From the NCBI GenBank assembly GCA_947503965.1, contig CANNFU010000006.1, positions 62,001 to 126,000 on the forward strand: a stretch of DNA of 64,000 nt. Reading direction: 5' to 3'. Positions 56,634-64,000 of this stretch are shown one piece after another (position 1 is the first letter of the stretch; the number at the start of each line of letters is the position of its first letter). A program made the position numbers and the translations under genes. The notes under the pieces are model-generated. The model was not told the origin of the DNA and did not search any database. It worked only from the letters and a program-made list of their open reading frames with translations. This DNA is from an uncultured Paracoccaceae bacterium (lineage in GTDB: Bacteria > Pseudomonadota > Alphaproteobacteria > Rhodobacterales > Rhodobacteraceae).

Positions 56634-56939
56634 TTACCAGCTTGACTTGACCATGCCGGGGATTTCGCCATTGGAACCAAGGTCCCGCAGCGCGATCCGG
56701 CTGATCTTCAGTTTACGGTAATAGGCGTGTGGACGCCCGGTCAGCTGGCAACGGTTGTGCAACCGTGTGGCCGAGGAATTGCGCGGCAGTTTCGCCAGTT
56801 CAAGTGTCGCCTTGAACCGCTCTTCCACGGGCTTTTCCTTGTCGTTGATGATTGCCTTCAAGGCGGCACGCTTTTCGGCATACTGCTTGACCAGCTTTTC
56901 ACGCTTCACTTCGCGTGCGATCATGGATTTCTTAGCCAT
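56634..56939 (-). CDS. rpsN: 30S ribosomal protein S14
   Basis: 101 residues of the long, zinc-free S14 type (no CxxC pairs); [20 protein letters not shown] is the conserved C-terminal motif. Confidence 0.97.
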   Translation of the reverse strand: MAKKSMIAREVKREKLVKQYAEKRAALKAIINDKEKPVEERFKATLELAKLPRNSSATRLHNRCQLTGRPHAYYRKLKISRIALRDLGSNGEIPGMVKSSW

Positions 56940-56952
56940 ATCTAATATCCCC

Positions 56953-57516
56953 TCAGCTGTTGAATGGCATGTTGAACGCTTTCAACAGTGCCTTTGCTTC
57001 AGCGTCAGTGTTCGCTGTTGTGCAGATTACGATGTCCATGCCCCAGTTCTCATCGATCTTGTCGAAGTTGATCTCGGGGAAAATCAGGTGCTCTTTGATG
57101 CCGGTGGCATAGTTGCCGCGGCCGTCAAAGGATTTGCCCGATACACCGCGAAAGTCGCGGATACGGGGCATTGCAACCGTGATCAGACGATCAAGCAATT
57201 CGTACATACGATCACCGCGCAGGGTCACCTTGGCACCCAGCGGCATATCTTCACGCACGCGGAAACCGGCGATGGATTTCTTGGCCTTTGTCGTCACGGC
57301 CTTCTGGCCGGCGATGGTGGTCAGGTCTTCCTGCGCTGTTTTTGCCTTCTTGCTGTCGCGGACAGCCTCGGCACCGCAGCCGATATTCAGGACAATCTTG
57401 TCCAGCTTCGGGATCTGCATGTCGTTCTTGTAACCGAACTCTTCCTTCAGGGCGGCACGAATGGTCTTCGTGTACTGGTCCTTCAGGCGCGGGGTGTAGT
57501 TTGCAGCATCAAGCAT
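56953..57516 (-). CDS. rplE: 50S ribosomal protein L5
   Basis: 187 residues; [30 protein letters not shown] and [16 protein letters not shown] match L5, a 5S rRNA-binding protein that contacts P-site tRNA. Its ATG overlaps the rplX stop by one base. Confidence 0.97.
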   Translation of the reverse strand: MLDAANYTPRLKDQYTKTIRAALKEEFGYKNDMQIPKLDKIVLNIGCGAEAVRDSKKAKTAQEDLTTIAGQKAVTTKAKKSIAGFRVREDMPLGAKVTLRGDRMYELLDRLITVAMPRIRDFRGVSGKSFDGRGNYATGIKEHLIFPEINFDKIDENWGMDIVICTTANTDAEAKALLKAFNMPFNS

Positions 57517-57821
57517 CAGATCGCATCCCCTGTTGTCTTGGCGAAACGGACCTTGTTGTCGCCATCCATGCGGAAGCCGACGCGGGACGCTTTGCCGTTC
57601 TTGTCAACAATCGCCAGGTTCGACAGCTGGATTGGCATCGCCTTTGGCGTACGACCGCCCTGGCTTGCCTGTGACTGTTTCTGGTGGCGAATGGCGATAT
57701 TGATCCCGTCAACGACAGCCTTGCCGGACTTTGGATCAACGGATGAAATCGTGCCCTTCTTGCCTTTGTCTTTCCCGGCAAGAACGATCACTTCATCACC
57801 TTTACGGAGTTTCGCAGCCAT
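57516..57821 (-). CDS. rplX: 50S ribosomal protein L24
   Basis: 101 residues; [20 protein letters not shown] is the KOW motif. L24 is an early assembly initiator at the tunnel exit. Two bases after rplN. Confidence 0.97.
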   Translation of the reverse strand: MAAKLRKGDEVIVLAGKDKGKKGTISSVDPKSGKAVVDGINIAIRHQKQSQASQGGRTPKAMPIQLSNLAIVDKNGKASRVGFRMDGDNKVRFAKTTGDAI

Positions 57822-57823
57822 GG

Positions 57824-58192
57824 TTACAGCACCTCCGGAGCAAGCGAGATGATCTTCATGAAATTCTTCGCGCGCAACTCACGCACAACCGGCCCAAAGA
57901 TACGGGTGCCGATCGGCTCGTTGTTGTTGTTGAGGATGACAGCAGCGTTGCTGTCAAAGCGGATGGCGGTGCCATCTTCGCGGCGAACTTCTTTGGCGGT
58001 GCGTACGACGACGGCCTTGCGGACGTCACCTTTCTTTACGCGACCACGTGGAATGGCTTCCTTCACCGAAACGACAATGATGTCTCCAACACTGGCGTAA
58101 CGACGGTGGGAACCACCCAGAACCTTGATGCACTGAACACGGCGGGCGCCGCTGTTGTCAGCAACATCCAGATTGGTCTGCATCTGGATCAT
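57824..58192 (-). CDS. rplN: 50S ribosomal protein L14
   Basis: 122 residues, universal length; [19 protein letters not shown] and [20 protein letters not shown] are near invariant. An 80-bp gap separates it from rpsQ. Confidence 0.98.
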   Translation of the reverse strand: MIQMQTNLDVADNSGARRVQCIKVLGGSHRRYASVGDIIVVSVKEAIPRGRVKKGDVRKAVVVRTAKEVRREDGTAIRFDSNAAVILNNNNEPIGTRIFGPVVRELRAKNFMKIISLAPEVL

Positions 58193-58272
58193 TTGGTTTC
58201 CTTCCGACCTATGGGCAAGTCCCGATTTCCGTCCGGGGGCCCAGGGTTTCGATTAAACCGAGAGGGTATCGC

Positions 58273-58503
58273 TTAAGAAGCAATAACCTCCCAGCGTTTC
58301 GTCTTCGACTTTGGCGCACATTCCTGGATACGGACCTGGTCACCAACGTTGAATGCGTTGTTCTCATCGTGCGCCCGGTACTTCTTGGACTTACGAATGG
58401 TTTTCTGAAGCAGCGGGTGCTTGTAACGACGTTCGACCGAAACGGTGACGGTCTGGGCGTTCTGGTTGCTTGTGACAACCCCGGCAAGGATACGCTTTGG
58501 CAT
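58273..58503 (-). CDS. rpsQ: 30S ribosomal protein S17
   Basis: 76 residues; [20 protein letters not shown] is conserved. S17 binds 16S rRNA helix 11 early in assembly. Two bases after rpmC. Confidence 0.96.
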   Translation of the reverse strand: MPKRILAGVVTSNQNAQTVTVSVERRYKHPLLQKTIRKSKKYRAHDENNAFNVGDQVRIQECAPKSKTKRWEVIAS

Positions 58504-58505
58504 TC

Positions 58506-58712
58506 TCAGGCCTCCTTGGCAGCGGCTGCTGCTTTTTCGTTCAGAATGGTTTTGACCTTCGCCGCGTTGCGACGTGCAGCGCGAATGCCTGCGGTGTTTT
58601 CCAACTGGCCGGTGGCCTGCTGGAAGCGCAGATTGAAGGATTCTTTTTTCAGGTTTGTCAGCTCCTCACGAAGCTGATCGGGCGTCTTGTCCCGCAGTTC
58701 ATTGGCGTTCAT
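58506..58712 (-). CDS. rpmC: 50S ribosomal protein L29
   Basis: 68 residues from ATG 58712 (AAAGGA seven bases upstream); [20 protein letters not shown] and [14 protein letters not shown] are typical. First gene of the inverted block; it is the gene that should follow rplP on the plus strand. Confidence 0.95.
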   Translation of the reverse strand: MNANELRDKTPDQLREELTNLKKESFNLRFQQATGQLENTAGIRAARRNAAKVKTILNEKAAAAAKEA

Positions 58713-58792
58713 GCCATATTCCTTTGTCAACATCACCGGCAGGCCGTACGAGACGTCACCCGATTCCCGGTGGAGTGGGTGTAGAAGTGGGC

Positions 58793-58821
58793 CGTATAGG
58801 GGGGGATGGAGGGGTTGGCAA
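58793..58821 (-). promoter_or_regulatory. Promoter of the inverted rpmC-rpmD block
   Basis: On the minus strand TTGCCA, 17 C-rich bases, TATACG, ending 81 bp before rpmC. It has the same spacing, -10 and C-rich spacer as the plus-strand ribosomal promoters, so the block carries its own promoter in the flipped orientation. Confidence 0.78.
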
Positions 58822-58913
58822 GGGGGAATAGATAGCAGGTCGTAATCTTTGGACTGTGTTCGAATACAACCCTCAGATAGACTTGGTGGCAGAGCCTCTC
58901 ATGATTAATCAGG

Positions 58914-59504
58914 ATGTACCTTTTGAAGTGTTCTCAATGTGACCGACCGGCCTTTTACTCAGTATCTGAGCAGAACTTACCGCTTTGCCTCGATTGCTAT
59001 ACAAAGTGGCATCATCTTCAAACCGTAGATTTCTTGAAGAATGCAGCAATGCTGAACAGCGCCGAGGATGACATGGATGCAATCTTAGGTATGCCGAGAA
59101 CCAAACCACGCATACCCGTCGAGCAGATTGCGCACGCTATTGCTAGGAGTCCAACATTGAACAATTTTGTCATTAACAACTCGCAAGTCGGTGTATTGAA
59201 CACCGGTTCAATCAATCGGATCGACGCGGCCATCACTCTTAGTAAGGGCTCTGATGTAGAGCCAATCATGGAACAGATAAGGTCACTCGTAGAGGCCGTG
59301 ATTGCGTCTGACGAAATTGACGCCTCTGATAAGAACGAAATCATCGACCTGACCGACGCTACGGCAGAAGAGATAGTGGGACGTCGTCGCCTTCCCTCAA
59401 TCATCGCTCAAGTAAAAGCAATCCGAGAAAAGGTTGGTGGAGCGCTTGCGCTGTCGGATGCAGTCGACAAGCTACTGGACGCGTTGCGTGGTGGCTTCTT
59501 GTAA
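58914..59504 (+). CDS. Hypothetical protein with N-terminal zinc ribbon
   Basis: 196 residues. The N-terminus KCSQCDRPAFYSVSE and LCLDCYTKWH hold two CxxC pairs, a likely zinc ribbon. A central segment, VINNSQVGVLNTGSINRID, is followed by a helical, Asp/Glu-rich C-terminal half. No enzyme motif is seen. It is divergent from rpmC, lower in GC than its neighbours, and its stop codon lies one base before the right inverted-repeat copy, so it is inside the flipped segment. Function unknown. Confidence 0.65.
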   Translation: MYLLKCSQCDRPAFYSVSEQNLPLCLDCYTKWHHLQTVDFLKNAAMLNSAEDDMDAILGMPRTKPRIPVEQIAHAIARSPTLNNFVINNSQVGVLNTGSINRIDAAITLSKGSDVEPIMEQIRSLVEAVIASDEIDASDKNEIIDLTDATAEEIVGRRRLPSIIAQVKAIREKVGGALALSDAVDKLLDALRGGFL

Positions 59505-59505
59505 A

Positions 59506-59561
59506 GTCCCGCCCGGCGGCACCGCCGGGCAGCGCCCGACCTCCCCCCGGAGGGCGCTTTT
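59506..59561 (-). repeat. Right copy of the inverted repeat flanking the flipped ribosomal block
   Basis: Reverse complement of this stretch reads AAAGCGCCCTCC, GGGGGAGGTCGGGCGCTGCC and CGGCGGTGCCGCCGGGCGGG in turn, matching 53840-53898 closely, including an identical GGGCGCTGCCCGGCG. The two copies are 5.6 kb apart and face each other. Confidence 0.75.
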
Positions 59562-59708
59562 GCAACGTCACAAACAGCGCAACGCCACCCCTGTCGGCAC
59601 CATCACCCACAACACGACCCAATCAAACGCCCTCCAGGTCGGGCGCTGCCCTCAGCACCTAGGCACCAACGTCGTCCCGGACCTGATCCGGGATCTCTAC
59701 CTTACCCG

Positions 59709-60053
59709 TCAGCAATACGCCTGCCTGATACCCCGGATCGCCTCGGCTGGTACCATGCCGGCCTCCAGAACCCCACCCAAAGCCAGCCAGCGCGATGCGT
59801 CTGCTCTGGGGCAATTCAATTCCAGCACACCATGAAATGTCCCCAGCTTCCCGTCACCTCGAACATAGATGTGAGATACGCCATCAAAGGTTTCGGTCAG
59901 ATAGGCCGCAGACCAATTCTGGGTGTAGGTGATTGATCCATCCAGATTAGGACCGACGTTCTGGTCGAAGACGCTGCGCAAACCCTCGGCGTGCACCGTG
60001 GTCGCCGACCCTATCAATGCCGCGCAAAGAAATGTTGTCAGTTTCAGGCACAT
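59709..60053 (-). CDS. Small secreted protein, 114 residues
   Basis: Starts at ATG 60053 with GAGGA at good spacing. A Sec signal (LTTFLCAALIGSATTVHAEG) is followed by a mature domain of about 92 residues with ITYTQNWSAAYLTETFDG, VSHIYVRGDGKLG and two Cys (ELNCPRAD, final Cys), probably disulfide-linked. No family recognised. An array of 11-bp GTACA repeats lies about 130 bp upstream in the orientation of this gene and may control it. Confidence 0.65.
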   Translation of the reverse strand: MCLKLTTFLCAALIGSATTVHAEGLRSVFDQNVGPNLDGSITYTQNWSAAYLTETFDGVSHIYVRGDGKLGTFHGVLELNCPRADASRWLALGGVLEAGMVPAEAIRGIRQAYC

Positions 60054-60182
60054 GGTAATCCTCTTGAGCGGCGCATGTCTTGGCGATTGGCTGTCCGGCG
60101 AGAAACCGTCAGCCGTGTTTCGAAATGATGTCGGTGCGCACCTGCTGTTCCGATCCGTGCAAATACGGTCGCTGACATACAT

Positions 60183-60226
60183 CTGTACGTACAGCGTATG
60201 TACGTCGTCTGTACAGGTTATGTACG
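60183..60226 (-). promoter_or_regulatory. Four tandem 11-bp GTACA-type repeats (candidate operator array)
   Basis: GTAC occurs at 60189, 60200, 60211 and 60222, exactly 11 bp apart, with an extra one at 60185. Read on the minus strand the units are GTACATAACCT, GTACAGACGAC, GTACATACGCT and GTACGTACAGA. Consensus and period equal those of 12590-12622. It points toward the secreted-protein gene ending at 59709. Confidence 0.55.
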
Positions 60227-60264
60227 CATATTGAAGGTATAACAGGGGGACGCCAAGACACCCC

Positions 60265-60293
60265 TTGATCCAAAGGCCCGCGCTGTCTATACG
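60265..60293 (+). promoter_or_regulatory. Promoter of the rplO-secY-adk unit
   Basis: TTGATC (60265-60270), 17 bases, TATACG (60288-60293), then CCGCTGG. The -35 is the weakest of the five, and the spacer here is G/C-rich rather than C-rich. Confidence 0.7.
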
Positions 60294-60385
60294 CCGCTGG
60301 TCGGCCTCAAAACCGATTCATTATGTAACGCCGTGTTTGGCCGCTCCCGTCGCTGGGGGCCAATTCCGGCAAAAGGAGAAGCGAC

Positions 60386-60859
60386 ATGAAACTGAACGAA
60401 CTTTCCGACAATCCAGGCGCCACACAGCGCAAAAAGCGTATTGGCCGTGGTCCGGGTTCCGGCATGGGCAAGACCGGTGGCCGTGGTATCAAAGGTCAGA
60501 AATCACGCTCCGGTGTGGCCATCAAGGGTTACGAAGGCGGCCAGATGCCGCTCTACCAGCGCCTGCCAAAGCGTGGCTTTAACAAGCCCAACCGCAAGGC
60601 ATTTGCCGTTGTAAATCTGGGGCTTATCCAGAAATTCATCGACGAAGGCAAACTGGACGCCAAGGCCGACATCACCGAAGACGCGCTGATCGCATCCGGT
60701 CTGGTGCGCCGCAAAAAGGACGGAATCCGCGTGCTGGCCAAGGGTGATTTCAAGGCGAAGGCCAAGATCACTGTGACCGGCGCCTCCAAAGGTGCGGTTG
60801 AAGCTGTCGAAAAGGCCGGCGGCTCACTGACCGTCACAACTCCGGCAGCGGCAGAGTAA
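60386..60859 (+). CDS. rplO: 50S ribosomal protein L15
   Basis: 157 residues; [40 protein letters not shown] and GFEGG-like [18 protein letters not shown] are typical. It resumes the plus-strand spc gene order after the inverted block. Normally rpmD is directly upstream. Confidence 0.98.
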   Translation: MKLNELSDNPGATQRKKRIGRGPGSGMGKTGGRGIKGQKSRSGVAIKGYEGGQMPLYQRLPKRGFNKPNRKAFAVVNLGLIQKFIDEGKLDAKADITEDALIASGLVRRKKDGIRVLAKGDFKAKAKITVTGASKGAVEAVEKAGGSLTVTTPAAAE

Positions 60860-60909
60860 CACCTTGTGAGCGACCCTCGCGTCGCTTACATACCTCGTCA
60901 AGTTTTCCC

Positions 60910-60945
60910 AAACGCCGCTATCCGGGAAACCGTTGAGCGGCGTTT
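60910..60945 (+). terminator. Hairpin between rplO and secY (attenuator candidate)
   Basis: Perfect ten-base arms AAACGCCGCT/AGCGGCGTTT enclose a 16-base loop and end in CTTATAAAAAG, 19 bp before the secY ATG. The T run is weak, so it may attenuate rather than stop transcription of secY. Confidence 0.55.
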
Positions 60946-60964
60946 CTTATAAAAAGAGACCCAT

Positions 60965-62323
60965 ATGGCTTCTGCAGCAGAGCAAATGGCAGCCAACGTC
61001 AGTTGGAGCGCCTTCGGCAAAGCAACTGAACTGCGCCAACGTATCCTCTTCACGATCGGCCTTTTGATCATCTATCGCCTGGGGACATTTATCCCTGTGC
61101 CTGGTATCGACGGTGTCGCGTTGCAGCAGTTCATGGAGGACGCGCAGTCCGGCATTGGCGGTATCCTGTCGATGTTCACCGGTGGTGCGCTCAGCCGGAT
61201 GGCGATCTTTACGCTGGGGATCATGCCCTACATTTCGGCCTCGATCGTGATGCAGTTGATGGGCTCCATGTGGGAGCCGCTGAAAGCGCTCAAGAAAGAG
61301 GGCGAAGCAGGGCGGCGCAAGCTGAACCAGTATACGCGCTATGGTACGGTTTTGCTGGCGACGGCACAGTCCTATGGTCTGGCGATCAGCCTTGAGGCTG
61401 GTGGGCTGGCTGCCGATCCGGGCTTCTTCTTTCAGGCGTCGACCGTCATTACCATTGTCGGCGGCTGTATGTTCCTGATGTGGCTGGGTGAACAGATCAC
61501 CGCACGCGGCATCGGCAACGGGATTTCGCTGATCATCTTTGTCGGTATCATTGCTGAAATCCCTGCCGCGCTGGCCCAGTTCCTGAGCCAGGGCCGATCC
61601 GGCGCGATCAGCCCGGCTGTGGTTGTGGGCATCATCGTCATGCTGGCTGTTGTGTTGACCTTTGTGGTCTTCATGGAGCGGTCATTGCGCAAGATCCACA
61701 TTCAGTATCCGCGCCAGCAGCGCGGGATGAAAGTGTATGACGGCTCAAGCAGCCATTTGCCGATCAAGGTCAATCCGGCCGGCGTGATCCCCGCGATCTT
61801 CGCTTCTGCTTTGCTGTTGCTGCCGACAACGATCAGTACATTCAGTGGCGGGTCCTCTGGCCCGGTCATGTCGACGATCCTCGCGCTCTTTGGTCCCGGT
61901 CAGCCGCTTTATCTGATCTTCTTTGGTGGCATGATCATCTTTTTTACTTACTTCTATACCCGCGAAGTTGCCTTCAAGACCGAGGATGTGGCCGAGAACC
62001 TGAAAAACCAGAATGGCTTTGTCCCCGGCATCCGTCCCGGCAAAAAGACCGAGGAATATCTTGATTATGTGGTAACCCGCATTCTGGTGCTGGGGTCGGG
62101 ATATCTGGCGCTTGTGGCTTTGCTGCCCGAGATTATTCGCGCCGAACTGGCCATTCCGTTCTACTTTGGCGGGACGTCGATCCTGATTATTGTGTCGGTG
62201 GGTATGGACACCATCCAGCAAATCCAGTCTCATCTGGTGGCACATCAATACGAAGGCCTGATTGAGAAGTCTCAATTACGTGGCAAGCGTAATGGAAAAC
62301 GTAAAGGGCCATCGCGTCGATGA
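60965..62323 (+). CDS. secY: Preprotein translocase subunit SecY
   Basis: 452 residues with ten membrane helices. FIPVPGIDG (plug and early loop), [15 protein letters not shown] in TM2 and the cytosolic loop [20 protein letters not shown] are conserved. It forms the channel with SecE (also in this window) and SecG. It shares ATGA with adk. Confidence 0.97.
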   Translation: MASAAEQMAANVSWSAFGKATELRQRILFTIGLLIIYRLGTFIPVPGIDGVALQQFMEDAQSGIGGILSMFTGGALSRMAIFTLGIMPYISASIVMQLMGSMWEPLKALKKEGEAGRRKLNQYTRYGTVLLATAQSYGLAISLEAGGLAADPGFFFQASTVITIVGGCMFLMWLGEQITARGIGNGISLIIFVGIIAEIPAALAQFLSQGRSGAISPAVVVGIIVMLAVVLTFVVFMERSLRKIHIQYPRQQRGMKVYDGSSSHLPIKVNPAGVIPAIFASALLLLPTTISTFSGGSSGPVMSTILALFGPGQPLYLIFFGGMIIFFTYFYTREVAFKTEDVAENLKNQNGFVPGIRPGKKTEEYLDYVVTRILVLGSGYLALVALLPEIIRAELAIPFYFGGTSILIIVSVGMDTIQQIQSHLVAHQYEGLIEKSQLRGKRNGKRKGPSRR

Positions 62324-62964
62324 ATATAATACTGCTGGGCCCGCCGGGGGCGGGGAAGGGGACCCAAGCACGCAAGCTTGTGGATGAACGCAACATGGTG
62401 CAGCTGAGCACCGGGGACATGCTGCGTGAAGCCCGCCGAAACGGGACAGAAATGGGTAAGAAGGCCGGCGAGATCATGGATCGCGGCGATCTGGTGCCCG
62501 ACGAGGTTGTCATCGGGATCATTCGCGAACAGCTTGAAAATGATAACGCGGGCGGAGGCTATATCTTTGACGGATTCCCGCGCACTTTGGCGCAGGCCGA
62601 TGCCTTGGGACGTTTGCTGCTGGACATGGGCGAAAATCTGGATGCAGTGATCGAGATGCAGGTTGATGATGATGTCCTTGTCGACCGGATCACGGCCCGC
62701 GCGACCTGCAAGGATTGTGGTGAAGTCTATAATGACAACACCAAGCCGATCCCGGCAGACGGTAAGTGCACCAACTGCGGTTCGACCAAGATCGAGCGCC
62801 GACCCGATGATAACGAAGACAGCCTGCGTACCCGGCTGATGGCGTACTACAAACAAACCAGCCCGTTGGTGGGCTATTATTATGCCAAGGATGATCTAAA
62901 GTCGGTGAATGGTCTGGCCAGCATGGATGATGTGGCCGCGAGCATCGCGAAGGTGCTGGGCTGA
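62320..62964 (+). CDS. adk: Adenylate kinase (zinc-type LID)
   Basis: 214 residues. The P-loop [11 protein letters not shown] and the NMP-binding [13 protein letters not shown] are intact. The LID has CKDCGEVYN and CTNCGS, a four-Cys zinc site as in Gram-positive and many alphaproteobacterial enzymes. It balances AMP, ADP and ATP. Translationally coupled to secY. Confidence 0.97.
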   Translation: MNIILLGPPGAGKGTQARKLVDERNMVQLSTGDMLREARRNGTEMGKKAGEIMDRGDLVPDEVVIGIIREQLENDNAGGGYIFDGFPRTLAQADALGRLLLDMGENLDAVIEMQVDDDVLVDRITARATCKDCGEVYNDNTKPIPADGKCTNCGSTKIERRPDDNEDSLRTRLMAYYKQTSPLVGYYYAKDDLKSVNGLASMDDVAASIAKVLG

Positions 62965-62970
62965 GGGCGC

Positions 62971-63018
62971 CAATTTTCTAGAAAATTGATCCGCACAGAA
63001 GGATTTTCGAGAAAATCC
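62971..63018. repeat. Two adjacent palindromes after adk
   Basis: CAATTTTCTAGAAAATTG (62971-62988) and GGATTTTCGAGAAAATCC (63001-63018), both perfect 18-base palindromes 12 bp apart. The layout mirrors the palindrome pair between rpoB and rpoC. Confidence 0.8.
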
Positions 63019-63038
63019 ATACCAATCCCTTTGGCGTA

Positions 63039-63067
63039 TTGACGATAGGTGCTGAGGCTCCTAAGTA
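63039..63067 (+). promoter_or_regulatory. Likely promoter of the rpsM-rpsK (alpha) unit
   Basis: TTGACG (63039-63044), 17 bases, TAAGTA (63062-63067). It does not share the TATACG -10 or C-rich spacer of the other ribosomal promoters. Confidence 0.55.
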
Positions 63068-63224
63068 ACGCCATCTCGAACGAGAATCATTTTGTGATCA
63101 AGGGTCGCGCCCATCGATCACAAGAACACCTGATATGACGCAGCCCGGCGCCAGATTGGTCCGGGCTTCCGTTGTGAAAAAAGGGTCTGGAATGACGGAC
63201 CCGCAACGAAAAGGAATTGCACAC

Positions 63225-63593
63225 GTGGCACGTATCGCCGGCGTAAATATCCCGACTGCAAAGCGGGTTCCTATCGCCCTCACCTACATCACCGGTATTG
63301 GCAACGCCAAAGCTGAAGAAATCTGCGAAGCGGTCAAGATTGACCGCAGCCGTCGCGTCAACGAATTGTCGGACGCCGAAGTGCTGTCTATTCGCGAATA
63401 TATCGACGCGAACCTCACTGTTGAGGGTGATCTGCGTCGTGAAGTCACCATGAACGTCAAGCGTCTGATGGACCTTGGTTGCTACCGTGGCCTGCGCCAC
63501 CGCCGCAACCTGCCTGTGCGCGGGCAGCGGACATCCACAAACGCACGTACGCGCAAGGGTCCTGCAAAGGCCATTGCCGGTAAGAAGAAATAA
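63225..63593 (+). CDS. rpsM: 30S ribosomal protein S13
   Basis: 122 residues from GTG 63225 (AAGGA about 11 bases upstream). [20 protein letters not shown] and [20 protein letters not shown] are standard; the basic C-terminal tail reaches the P site. An upstream open frame to 63135 would add an unrelated N-terminus. Confidence 0.96.
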   Translation: MARIAGVNIPTAKRVPIALTYITGIGNAKAEEICEAVKIDRSRRVNELSDAEVLSIREYIDANLTVEGDLRREVTMNVKRLMDLGCYRGLRHRRNLPVRGQRTSTNARTRKGPAKAIAGKKK

Positions 63594-63608
63594 GGGAGGG
63601 CTTGATCA

Positions 63609-63998
63609 ATGGCACGTGATACAAAACGCACCAAAAAGAAGGTCTCCAAGAACATCGCTGCCGGTGTGGCGCATGTGAACTCTTCTTTCAACAACACCAA
63701 AATCCTGATCTCTGACGTGCAGGGCAATGCGATCGCATGGTCGTCTGCTGGCACGATGGGCTTCAAGGGATCGCGGAAATCCACACCCTATGCGGCCCAG
63801 ATGGCTGCAGAAGATGCGGGCAAGAAAGCACAGGACCACGGCGTGAAAACGCTGGAAGTCGAAGTGCAGGGCCCCGGTTCCGGCCGTGAAAGCGCATTGC
63901 GTGCGCTGGCTGCTGTTGGTTTCAACATCACGTCGATCCGTGACGTGACCCCAATGGCGCATAACGGCTGCCGCCCACCAAAGCGTCGCCGCGTCTAA
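63609..63998 (+). CDS. rpsK: 30S ribosomal protein S11
   Basis: 129 residues, complete, ending two bases before the window edge. [20 protein letters not shown] and the C-terminal [16 protein letters not shown] are typical; the latter holds the NG site where some bacteria form isoaspartate. rpoA and rplQ would be expected next. Confidence 0.98.
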   Translation: MARDTKRTKKKVSKNIAAGVAHVNSSFNNTKILISDVQGNAIAWSSAGTMGFKGSRKSTPYAAQMAAEDAGKKAQDHGVKTLEVEVQGPGSGRESALRALAAVGFNITSIRDVTPMAHNGCRPPKRRRV

Positions 63999-64000
63999 TT

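Noticed and set aside
60183-60226. CRISPR array or plasmid iterons
   Set aside because: The repeat unit is 11 bp with variable halves, far too short for CRISPR, and there is no replication gene nearby; an operator array fits better.

Overview
The window comes from an alphaproteobacterium, most likely a marine Rhodobacteraceae (roseobacter-type, for instance the Loktanella/Yoonia/Octadecabacter area). This rests on the moderately high GC content, the protein sequences and the accessory genes; no rRNA or tRNA gene is visible to settle the genus. The backbone is the large transcription/translation supercluster: secE-nusG-rplKA, rplJL, rpoBC, rpsLG-fusA-tuf, then the S10, spc and alpha ribosomal protein genes up to rpsK, where the window ends.

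The striking point is how broken this normally compact cluster is. From left to right: a catalase-like/DyP peroxidase cluster, a cyclase-ATPase regulator and an SMP-30 protein (1-6721); secE-nusG-rplKA (6929-9086); a GGDEF/EAL gene on the opposite strand; rplJL (11464-12420); about 15 kb of accessory DNA between rplL and rpoB, with a LysE exporter, a short tyrosine recombinase, an RND efflux system with an AraC regulator, transposase debris, a PagL-like enzyme with a decayed copy, a PQQ sugar dehydrogenase and a YHYH protein; rpoBC (27488-35979); a glycosyltransferase, a DMT permease and a lipoprotein; rpsLG-fusA-tuf (39012-43242); a SUKH-like gene; rpsJ-rplCDW (44572-46653); a reverse transcriptase of the defence-associated type (47008-48504); rplB-rpsS-rplV-rpsC-rplP (48699-51326); a 2OG-oxygenase-like gene and a LysM/solute-binding protein. 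The block rpmC to rpmD (54397-58712) then runs on the minus strand, inverted relative to the rest of the cluster. Finally rplO-secY-adk-rpsM-rpsK return to the plus strand.

The inverted block lies between two oppositely oriented copies of a roughly 56-bp GC-rich element (53840-53898 and 59506-59561), which suggests how it flipped. Five of the separated ribosomal units (rpsL, rpsJ, rplB, rpmC, rplO) each carry a near-identical promoter: a TTGACA-like -35, exactly 17 mostly C-rich bases, then TATACG and a GC-rich discriminator. This would let the fragments stay expressed as one regulon. Further structures are a diverged direct repeat flanking the rplL-rpoB accessory region, two 11-bp-periodic GTACA arrays resembling operators of CarH/LitR-type light-sensing regulators, and several short palindrome families in intergenic gaps.

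All assignments are from reading the sequence and recalled family features. No database search was run.
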